NCBI RefSeq assembly: GCF_001999325.1
Contig: NZ_MVAR01000024.1
Span: forward strand, 41,817 to 105,816
DNA length: 64,000 bases
Direction of reading: 5' to 3'
Source of the DNA: Thioalkalivibrio versutus
Lineage (GTDB): Bacteria; Pseudomonadota; Gammaproteobacteria; Ectothiorhodospirales; Ectothiorhodospiraceae
The position numbers and the translations under genes were made by a program. The notes below the pieces were generated by a model, which saw nothing but the letters and a program-made list of their open reading frames with translations, did no database searches and was not told the origin of the DNA. This document shows, one piece after another, positions 57,077-64,000 of the stretch (position 1 is its first letter; each line of letters opens with the position of its first letter).

Positions 57077-59584
57077 CTACCCACGCCGCTTCGCATGCCG
57101 CGTGGCCGGCGCATTCCACGGATCCTCCGGCCACGGGTGTTTCGGGTAACGGCCCTTCAGCTCGCGCCGCACCTCCGGGTAGCCGTTCTCCCAGAAACTC
57201 TTCAGATCCTGGGTGACCTGCACCGGGCGCCGCGCCGGCGACAGCAGGTGCAGCACCAGCGCCACGCGACCTCCGGCTACCGCGGGCGTTTCCGCCAGGC
57301 CGAACAGCTCCTGCAGCTTCACCGCCAGCACCGGCGGGTCCTGGGTGTAGTCGACCCGGTGGGCGGAACCGGAGGGCACCGCGATACGGGCCGGCGCGTC
57401 GCGCTCCAGTCGCTGTTGATGCTCCCAGTCCAGCCGCGCGCGCAGGATCGCAGCCAGGTCCAGCCGGTCCAGATCGCGCAGCCGCGTCATCCCGGCCAGG
57501 TACGGCCCCAGCCAGTCCTCGAGACCGGCGAGTAACGCGGCGTCACCCATGTCGGGAAAGCCCGCCTCCGGCATCGCCTGATGCAGCAGCTGGATGCGCG
57601 CGCGCAGCTGGGTCGCCGCGTCATCCCACGGCAGCAGCGCAAGCCCTTCGCGGCGCATCCGTTCACACCAGCGCGGGATCGTGGACGCGGGGTCGTCCAG
57701 CGCGACCATCTGCCGCTCGACCACCAACGTGCCAATGCGGCGGATGCGCGCGTTCTCCAGCCGCGCCCCGTCCTCCACCCAGTCGCAACGCGTCTCGCGG
57801 TGGAAAAGCTCCGGGGCCTCGCGCTCCAGCGCGGCGAGGTCCAGCGCCACCGCGCAGCGGATACGTGCCTCGCGTTCGGCGTCGGTGCAGTCCACCGCCA
57901 CCAGGTACTCGGCATGCGCCAGGCGCTCGCGCTCCGACAGCAACGCCCCGCGGCCATTGCCCATCACGAAGCGCCCGGCCTGCCCGCCGCGTGGCCGCGC
58001 GATGCGTTCGGGCCAGGCCAGCGCAGCCAGCACCCCCAGCGCCACAGCCTCGTCCAGTACGGATTCTGCTGCGCCGGCGCGGTCGTCCAGCCGCGCCAGG
58101 GCCTGCTCCAGCCGCCGCAGCCCGGACTTCCAGGCGCGGCCGCCCGCACGCCGTGCCTGCACCAGGCGCTCCCCCAGTTCCAGCGGGGCACCCGGCCCGG
58201 CCATTCCCGGCTCCTCGACCACCACCGCCAGCTCGCAGGCCAGACGCGAGAGGCCCCGCTCGCGCGCCCGCAGCAGCATGTGCGCCAGGCGCGGATGCGT
58301 CGGCAGCCGCAGCAGGGCGCGGCCGTGACCGGTGATCCGCCCTTCGGCGTCCAGCGCGCCCAGCTCCGAAAGGATCGCCTGCGCGGCGGCCATGCCGTGC
58401 GCCGGCGGCGGCTCCAGCCAGTCGAGTTCGGCCACCGCCTCGCCCCAGCCGGCCAGCTCCAGGGCCAGCGGCAACAGATCGACCTGTTGCAACCCGGGCG
58501 TCGCGTAGTCCGGACGCTGCACCTCCTCGGCGCGCGCCCACAGCCGGATCGCGACGCCGGGTTCGGTCCGTCCGGCACGGCCGGCGCGCTGTTCCGCCGC
58601 GGCCTTCGAGGCGGCGACCGTCACCAGTCGCGACAGCCCGGTGGCGGCATCAAAACGCGGCTCACGGGATAGCCCCGCGTCGACCACCACGCGCACACCC
58701 TCGATGGTCAGGCTGGTCTCGGCAATGTCGGTGGCCAGCACCACCTTGCGTTCGCCTTGCGGAGCCGGTCGCACCGCACGGTTCTGCTCCTCCGCCGACA
58801 GCCGCCCGAACAACGGTGCCACCCGCGCGGGGCCGACCGGCGTCTCCAGGGTCTCCCCCAGGCGCGCGGCCACCTCGCGGATCTCGCGCTCGCCGGGCAG
58901 AAAGACCAGCACCGAACCCGGCTCGGCCTCCAGTGCCTCGCGCACGGCCTGCGCCACGGTGTCGGCCAGCGGGGCGCCCTTCCTCGGCGGCGCGTAGCGC
59001 ACCTCCACCGGGAACTGTCGTCCGCGAGCCCGCAATACGGGCACGGGGTCCGCCTCCGGCCCCGCAAGCAGTCGCGCCACGGCCTCGTCGTCGAGGGTGG
59101 CGGACATCACCACGATCCGCAGCTCCGGGCGCAGCAACCGGCGCACCTGCAGCGCGAAAGCCAGCGCCAGTTCGGCCTCGGGCCGGCGCAGGTGGAATTC
59201 GTCGAACACGACCGCGGCGACATCCTCCAGCAGCGGGTCGGCCTGGATGCGGCGCAGGAACAGGCCATCGGTGACCAGCTCGACGCGGGTATGCGCCGAG
59301 ACCTTCTGTTCGTCGCGCACGCGGTAACCAACCGTCTGCCCGACCGGCTCGCCGCGTTGCCCGGCCATGAACGTGGCCGCCATGCGCGCGGCCAGGCGGC
59401 GCGGCTGAAGCACGATGACCCGCCCCCCGGATACGGAATCCGCCAGGTGCAGCGGCACCCGCGTGGTCTTGCCCGCCCCCGGTTCGGCCACCAGCACGGC
59501 CGCACCGCGCGTGGCCAGCGCGGCATCCAGCGGACTCAGCAGGTCATCCAGCGCCTCGGGCGAGGCATTCGGGGTTTCGACCAT
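57077..59584 (-). CDS. hrpB: ATP-dependent helicase HrpB
   Basis: 835 residues. DEAH/RHA-type helicase: Walker A VAEPGAGKTTR near 35, VFDEFHLRR (DEFH box), VMSATLDDEAV, VFLPGEREI, LATDIAETSLTIEGV and QRAGRAGRTEPG. C-terminal HrpB-specific region ends HPWPEDPWNAPATRHAKRRG. Probably an RNA helicase, poorly understood in bacteria. It starts 7 bp after the adaptor gene stop. Confidence 0.95.
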   Translation of the reverse strand: MVETPNASPEALDDLLSPLDAALATRGAAVLVAEPGAGKTTRVPLHLADSVSGGRVIVLQPRRLAARMAATFMAGQRGEPVGQTVGYRVRDEQKVSAHTRVELVTDGLFLRRIQADPLLEDVAAVVFDEFHLRRPEAELALAFALQVRRLLRPELRIVVMSATLDDEAVARLLAGPEADPVPVLRARGRQFPVEVRYAPPRKGAPLADTVAQAVREALEAEPGSVLVFLPGEREIREVAARLGETLETPVGPARVAPLFGRLSAEEQNRAVRPAPQGERKVVLATDIAETSLTIEGVRVVVDAGLSREPRFDAATGLSRLVTVAASKAAAEQRAGRAGRTEPGVAIRLWARAEEVQRPDYATPGLQQVDLLPLALELAGWGEAVAELDWLEPPPAHGMAAAQAILSELGALDAEGRITGHGRALLRLPTHPRLAHMLLRARERGLSRLACELAVVVEEPGMAGPGAPLELGERLVQARRAGGRAWKSGLRRLEQALARLDDRAGAAESVLDEAVALGVLAALAWPERIARPRGGQAGRFVMGNGRGALLSERERLAHAEYLVAVDCTDAEREARIRCAVALDLAALEREAPELFHRETRCDWVEDGARLENARIRRIGTLVVERQMVALDDPASTIPRWCERMRREGLALLPWDDAATQLRARIQLLHQAMPEAGFPDMGDAALLAGLEDWLGPYLAGMTRLRDLDRLDLAAILRARLDWEHQQRLERDAPARIAVPSGSAHRVDYTQDPPVLAVKLQELFGLAETPAVAGGRVALVLHLLSPARRPVQVTQDLKSFWENGYPEVRRELKGRYPKHPWPEDPWNAPATRHAKRRG

Positions 59585-59591
59585 GGGCAGG

Positions 59592-60785
59592 TCAGTTTTC
59601 GACGACGCGGGTACCGGCCTGCACGCGGTCGCCCGGACGGGTAACTACGCGCTCGCCTGCCTCCAGGCCCTCAAGGATCTGCGTGGTGAACCCGGAACGG
59701 CGGCCCACCTCGACCCGTCGCGGCTCCGCACGCCCGTCCTCGACCACGAACACCGACCAGTCGCCACGGTCGCGGAACAACGCACTGGTCGGCACCTGCA
59801 GCACGTCGTCACCCTCCCACAGCAGAAACTCGGCCTCCACGCGGTAGCCAACGGCCAGCCCGGCCAGGCGCGCCTCCACCGCATCCAGATCGAGGATCAC
59901 CGGCACACGCTGTTCGTCCACGCCCAGCGCGGAGATCTTGGTGAAGCCGAAGGGCTGCACACGGCGCACCGTGGCGTCCAGCTTCGTGTCGCGACCCCAG
60001 TCGGTCAGGCGCACGCGCATCCCCGTTACCACGCGCACCGCATCCATCGACAGCAGGTCCACCTGCACCTCCAGGTCGTCCAGATCGCCGACGACCAGTA
60101 CCGGCTCGCCGGCGCCGATGGTGCCCTCGCAGCAGCGGTAGCGCTCCAGCACCACGCCCTCGGCGGGCGAACGCACGGACAGGGTATCCGCCTCGGATTC
60201 CGGCATCTGGCCGCTCGCGATATCCAGCACCACCCGGGCACTCTCGATCTCGCTGCGGGCGACCTCCACCGCGGACTCGCCCGCGCGCACGGCGGAACGC
60301 GCCCGGTCGCGCATCGTCTCCATGCGCTCCATCTCGGTCGCGGACACCGCCCCGCGGTCGAACAACTCCTGGTGGCGGCGATACTCGGACTCGGCAAACC
60401 GCGCCTCGGCCCGCAGGTTCTCCAGGTTCGCCTCCGCGCTTTGCAGCCGCGAACGCGCGGCGGCCAGGTTCTCGCGCGCCTGCTCGCGCGAGCGCGCATC
60501 CAGCGCTGGCGTCGGCAACGGCTCCAGGCGGAACAGCGTATCGCCCAGCGCCACCGCGTCGCCCTCCTCCAGCGCCACCCGATGCAGATAGCCGGCAATC
60601 GGCGCCGACACCGTGTAGGTGTCGCGCAGCCGGGTACGCCCCTCCTCGCGCACGGTCTCCTCGAACGCCCCGGCCCGCACCTCGCTCAGCGACACCGGCA
60701 CCGGCTGCGGCCGCAGCGCCCACACCAGTGCGGCCACCCCCGCCAGCACCACCAGCCCGATCGTGATCCGCTTTTTCATCAACAT
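59592..60785 (-). CDS. HlyD/RND-type periplasmic adaptor (membrane fusion protein)
   Basis: 397 residues. N-terminal TM anchor, biotinyl-lipoyl half (SAPIAGYLHRVALEEGDAV), an alpha-helical hairpin near 95-190, second lipoyl half (VRSPAEGVVLERYRCCEG) and beta-barrel/membrane-proximal domains. With the upstream permease and ATPase it would form a tripartite ABC exporter of the DevBCA/MacAB kind. It is separated from the permease by ~470 bp of repeats. Confidence 0.9.
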   Translation of the reverse strand: MLMKKRITIGLVVLAGVAALVWALRPQPVPVSLSEVRAGAFEETVREEGRTRLRDTYTVSAPIAGYLHRVALEEGDAVALGDTLFRLEPLPTPALDARSREQARENLAAARSRLQSAEANLENLRAEARFAESEYRRHQELFDRGAVSATEMERMETMRDRARSAVRAGESAVEVARSEIESARVVLDIASGQMPESEADTLSVRSPAEGVVLERYRCCEGTIGAGEPVLVVGDLDDLEVQVDLLSMDAVRVVTGMRVRLTDWGRDTKLDATVRRVQPFGFTKISALGVDEQRVPVILDLDAVEARLAGLAVGYRVEAEFLLWEGDDVLQVPTSALFRDRGDWSVFVVEDGRAEPRRVEVGRRSGFTTQILEGLEAGERVVTRPGDRVQAGTRVVEN

Positions 60786-60851
60786 GCCATCAGTCTCGCA
60801 AATCCCGCCTCGACGCGCCCAGGGCCACCCCCGAGCAACACGCCCCCCACA

Positions 60852-61001
60852 CGTAGGATGCGACGAGCGAAGCGAATCGCATCAAGACGGCGCCGGGAAG
60901 CCGCGCGAATGGCCGGTATCCACGGTTTTGCCACCTTTTTGCATCGGTGGATTCCCGTGGCTTCCAGATGATGCGATTCGCTCCGCTCATCACATCCTAC
61001 G
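60852..61001. repeat. 150-bp inverted-repeat element I (gtaggatgcgac type)
   Basis: cgtaggatgcgacgagcgaa at the left and ttcgctccgctcatcacatcctacg-type complement at the right (60969-61001) form imperfect inverted ends of ~33 bp around an ~85-bp middle with further pairing (ccggtatccacgg / ggtggattcccg). A MITE-like intergenic repeat of a kind common in proteobacteria. Confidence 0.7.
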
Positions 61002-61038
61002 TCGCTGCCCCGCGCCGCACCCACCCAAATCCGTACCC

Positions 61039-61215
61039 GTCATTGCGAGGAGCGCAGCGACGAAGCACAAAAGCGCGCAGCGCGTTGAACGGCCGCAGGC
61101 CGACCTGAAAGGCGAGCGCAGCGAGTAATCTCCGAAAGCTGGGAATGCGTTCAAGATCCGGCTGTGGTGGTTCCGGATGGAGATTGCCGCGTCGCCTTCG
61201 GCTCCTCGCAATGAC
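61039..61215. repeat. 177-bp inverted-repeat element II (gtcattgcgagg type)
   Basis: gtcattgcgaggagcgcagc at 61039 is mirrored by ctcctcgcaatgac ending at 61215, with internal aatctcc/ggagatt. This matches a palindromic repeat seen in many bacterial genomes. Together with element I it occupies the whole permease-adaptor gap. Confidence 0.75.
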
Positions 61216-61253
61216 GGCCGGCCTGCTCGAATGTTGGGCGGTCCTCCGGAATG

Positions 61254-63614
61254 TCATTCCGCGGCCTTCAGGGCCTGCACGCGGTCAAGGCTCTGCAGGC
61301 GGCGCCAGGCGAGGAACGCGGTCAGGCTGGCCGCCACCAGGATGCCCAGCGCGGCGAAGCCGTAGGCCTGCGGCGTGATCACGAACGGCACGCGCAGCAG
61401 GTCCATCGCGAAGGCCTGGTTCAGCAGCCAGGCGAAACCCGTACCGGTGAGCCAGGCGACCGGGATCGCCGCCAGCGTCAGCACGGCGATCTCGCCCAGC
61501 AGGATCCAGCTCACCTGTCCGCGCGAGTAGCCGAGCACCTCCAGCGTCGCCAGGTCACGGGCGCGTTCGGCATAGGTGATGCGCGCGTTGTTGTAGGTCA
61601 CGGCGAAGGCGATGGACACCGCCAGCGCCACGAACACCAGGGCGAACACGATAATGGTCTCGCCGATGTATTCGCGGATGTTGCGCTCGGCTTCCGCGAT
61701 CAGACCGACGCTGGCAACGCGCGGGCGATCCGACAGCCGCGCGAACAGCGCGTCCTCCTGCGCGCGGTCGGTCAGCAGCCAGGCTCCGGAGACGGCCGGC
61801 CCCTCGCCGATCAGGCGATTCAGCGCCGGGCGGTACATGTAGGCGCCAACGCCGATCGGCTCCTCTACCACCCCGGCCAGCGGCACCGAGACCGTGCGCC
61901 GGCGTCCCTCCAGGATCTCCAGCTCCACCGGATCGCCGACGCGCAGCCCCAGCTGCTCCGCCAGGTAGTCGGTCAGCAGGATGCCTTCGTCCGGCAGGCG
62001 GCCGCGCCCGCCCGCCATCGGCAACTGACGCAGGCGCGGTTCCGCGTCCAGACCCAGCAGGCGCACGCGCTCTTCGCGGTTCACGCCGACCAGCCGCACC
62101 GGCACCGCGCGGAAGGTCTCCACCGCCAGCACACCCGGCTCGTGGCGCAGCTCCCCGGCCACGCGCGACGGCACCGGGTCGGTGAACTGCAGGTCGATGT
62201 CCATCTGCAGGACCTGGCCGTACTGGGTATCCAGCATCTGATCCACGGCGTTCAGCTGGTAGGCGCCCATCAGCAGCAGTCCACCGGACAGACCGATGCC
62301 GATCACCGACAGCACGGACTTGAGCCGGTGGCGCGCGAGGTTGCGCAGGATGATGCGGGTCGGCTGATCCAGCCCGCGCCACGCCGCCGTGCGCTCCATC
62401 CAGCCGCGGTGAAAACGTTCCGGTGCCGGTGGGCGCATGGCCTCGGCCGGGGCCATGCGCACCGCCTGCCAGACCGCGCGGAAGGTGCCGAGCATGGCCG
62501 CGCCCATCGCCACGGCCACCGCCAGCACCATCACCCAGGGCTGCAGGCGAAAGCTCATCTCCGGGAAGCGGAAGTACTCGGCGTAGATGCCGGCCAGGCC
62601 CTGCGCGGCCCAGGCCCCGAACGCGAGCCCCAGCGCACAACCCACCAGCACGATGCCGCCGGTCAGCAGGCCGTAGTGCGCGGCAATCGCGCCATTGCCG
62701 TAGCCAAAGGCCTTGAGCACCGCGATCGGCTCGCGCTGCGAGCGGATGATGCGTCCGACCACGACGTTCAGCAGAAACGCCGCCACCGCCAGGAAGATGG
62801 TCGGCAGGATCGCCGCCTGGGCGCGCAGCTGGGTCAGCTCCTCGGACAGGAAGCGGTGCGAGAACTGGTCCTCGCGCCCGTAGGCGCCCAGACCGCCGTA
62901 GCGGGCCAGCGCGCGGTCCATGGTCTCGATCACGGGCTCCGGATCGGCGCCCGCTTGCAGACTCACGGTGACGGAGTTGAACGCCCCCTCCATGCCGTAG
63001 GCGGCCGCCAGCGCACGGCGGTTCATCCACAGGATGCCGTAGCGCTCGTAGTCCGGCAGCAGGTCGGTGGGGCTGATCTGGTAGACGAACTCCGGCGACA
63101 GCGCGATGCCGCTGATCTGGAGATCGGTCAGGCGCCCGTCGATGATCGCGCGCAGGGCATCCCCGGCGCCCAGCCCGTGCGCCTCGGCGAAGGCCTCGCT
63201 GACCACCACCTCGCGCTCGCGCCCGGGCTCCGGCAGCCGGCCCTCGCGCAGGTAGAGCCGGTTCAGCAGCGGCTCGCCCCCGTCCGGCAGGGAAAGCATG
63301 GTGCCCCGGATCGGGTCGTCGAAGCCGGCGACCTCCAGACGCACCGGGGCCTGCACGCGGGTCTCGATCTGGTTGATGCCCGGCGCATCGCGGAAGCGCT
63401 CCACCGCGCTCTCCGGCGCGCGCGTGATCTCCGCGAACACATCAGCGAACTGGTATTCGGAGTAGAAGCGCTCCTTGGTGATGGTCAGGGCATCTAGGCT
63501 GGTCACCGCGATCACCAGCGTCATCACCCCGCTGGCGATCACCAGCGCGATGGCCGCCGCCTGGCCCTTCAGGTGGCCGAGATCGCGCAGGATCTTGCGG
63601 TTCAGGGCGCGCAC
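61254..63614 (-). CDS. ABC exporter permease (FtsX/MacB-like)
   Basis: 786 residues, twice the minimal FtsX size: two tandem FtsX-type modules. TM near 20-40, a large periplasmic domain, three TM helices near 250-390, a second periplasmic domain, and three terminal TM helices from ~650. LTQLRAQAAILPTIFLAVAAF and AYAERARDLATLEVLGYSRGQ-type segments are typical. It lies 18 bp after the ATPase gene. Confidence 0.9.
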   Translation of the reverse strand: MRALNRKILRDLGHLKGQAAAIALVIASGVMTLVIAVTSLDALTITKERFYSEYQFADVFAEITRAPESAVERFRDAPGINQIETRVQAPVRLEVAGFDDPIRGTMLSLPDGGEPLLNRLYLREGRLPEPGREREVVVSEAFAEAHGLGAGDALRAIIDGRLTDLQISGIALSPEFVYQISPTDLLPDYERYGILWMNRRALAAAYGMEGAFNSVTVSLQAGADPEPVIETMDRALARYGGLGAYGREDQFSHRFLSEELTQLRAQAAILPTIFLAVAAFLLNVVVGRIIRSQREPIAVLKAFGYGNGAIAAHYGLLTGGIVLVGCALGLAFGAWAAQGLAGIYAEYFRFPEMSFRLQPWVMVLAVAVAMGAAMLGTFRAVWQAVRMAPAEAMRPPAPERFHRGWMERTAAWRGLDQPTRIILRNLARHRLKSVLSVIGIGLSGGLLLMGAYQLNAVDQMLDTQYGQVLQMDIDLQFTDPVPSRVAGELRHEPGVLAVETFRAVPVRLVGVNREERVRLLGLDAEPRLRQLPMAGGRGRLPDEGILLTDYLAEQLGLRVGDPVELEILEGRRRTVSVPLAGVVEEPIGVGAYMYRPALNRLIGEGPAVSGAWLLTDRAQEDALFARLSDRPRVASVGLIAEAERNIREYIGETIIVFALVFVALAVSIAFAVTYNNARITYAERARDLATLEVLGYSRGQVSWILLGEIAVLTLAAIPVAWLTGTGFAWLLNQAFAMDLLRVPFVITPQAYGFAALGILVAASLTAFLAWRRLQSLDRVQALKAAE

Positions 63615-63632
63615 GAGACGGGACCGGCGCCG

Positions 63633-64000
63633 CTACCAGTGCAGCGAGGCAGGAGACTGCCGGCTGGCATTCTCGTGGATCTCGCTCACGCGGCCGTCAC
63701 TCAGGTGGATCACGCGATCGGCCATCTCGCCGATCACCGCGTTGTGGGTGATGATCGCCACCGTCGTATCCAGGCGCTCGTTGATATGCTGCAGCACCTC
63801 CAGCACGCGGATGCCGGTCTTCGAGTCCAGCGCGCCAGTGGGCTCGTCGCACAGCAGCACCGCCGGCTGCTTGGCGATCGCGCGGGCGATGGCCACCCGC
63901 TGCTGCTCGCCGCCGGAGAGCTGCGAGGGAAAGTGGTCCATGCGGTCCTCCAGCCCGACCAGCGCCAGCGCCTCCTCCGGTGGCATCGGGTCGCGCGAGA
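63633..64000 (-). CDS. ABC exporter ATP-binding protein (N-terminus cut by window edge)
   Basis: The reading frame continues beyond the right edge. About 122 residues are seen: signature [14 protein letters not shown], Walker [18 protein letters not shown], and the switch His in VAIITHN. LolD/MacB-like. The ATG at 63986 is internal. First visible gene of the ATPase-permease-adaptor-hrpB run. Confidence 0.93.
   Translation of the reverse strand, partial: SRDPMPPEEALALVGLEDRMDHFPSQLSGGEQQRVAIARAIAKQPAVLLCDEPTGALDSKTGIRVLEVLQHINERLDTTVAIITHNAVIGEMADRVIHLSDGRVSEIHENASRQSPASLHW

Overview
The window is GC-rich DNA from a gammaproteobacterium, and the gene content suggests a sulfur-oxidising member of the Ectothiorhodospiraceae, perhaps Thioalkalivibrio-like. 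The clues are a Tat-exported high-potential iron-sulfur protein (HiPIP), a DsrE-family protein, a FadL porin, the gmk-rpoZ-spoT and rplU-rpmA-obgE-proB clusters, and strongly acidic proteins. The taxonomic placement is inference; no rRNA is present. The window is mostly chromosomal core with small accessory insertions. There is no CRISPR array, phage, transposase or integrase.

Layout. 1-6507: two tandem multi-sensor hybrid-free histidine kinases (minus strand, ATGA overlap, first one cut by the left edge). 6638-12509: purine block (guaB, guaA). It is interrupted by a two-gene redox module (ferric-reductase-like flavocytochrome plus a cytochrome b5/FMN-binding fusion) whose far side is bounded by a decayed, internally deleted copy of the guaA 3' end. 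12700-14897: DUF4197 protein and xseA. 15259-18151: proB, obgE, rpmA, rplU (minus) under a clear rplU promoter with a leader hairpin. 18462-22872: ispB, tRNA-Pro(CGG), gmk, rpoZ, spoT. 22951-26379: metal permease, O-methyltransferase, lipoprotein, an 11-residue-repeat secreted protein coupled to a cytochrome c lipoprotein. 26574-36199: two GGDEF/EAL proteins flanking a P-type ATPase, an outer-membrane barrel and HiPIP.

36227-39771: a hypothetical gene divergent from a tetR-ahpD-dsrE-glycosyltransferase (QTMAN-like) run, with face-to-face promoters over a palindrome. 39758-46758: mltF, two small membrane proteins, FadL porin, a matrixin-like protease with a coiled-coil insertion, DUF3617, a DUF938 methyltransferase, and an exported DUF151 protein with a PDZ-like tail. 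46781-53102: central carbon (pgi, glgA, ppc). 53217-56761: small zinc-ribbon protein, PilS/PilR-type pair, small membrane protein. 57077-64000: hrpB and a DevBCA/MacB-like tripartite exporter (adaptor, permease, ATPase; the last cut by the right edge).

Repeats deserve attention. A dispersed ~20-25 bp sequence (core close to TTGATCAGYGTCTCCCTRG) occurs at about ten places, nearly all intergenic, three times as inverted pairs. One pair in the pgi-glgA gap looks like a small MITE. Larger palindromic elements sit in the long gaps near 15.1, 45.1, 56.9 and 60.9-61.2 kb. I see no single spectacular new system. The best leads are the guaA-bounded redox module, the dispersed repeat family, the TetR/AhpD/DsrE locus and the unusual domain fusions.
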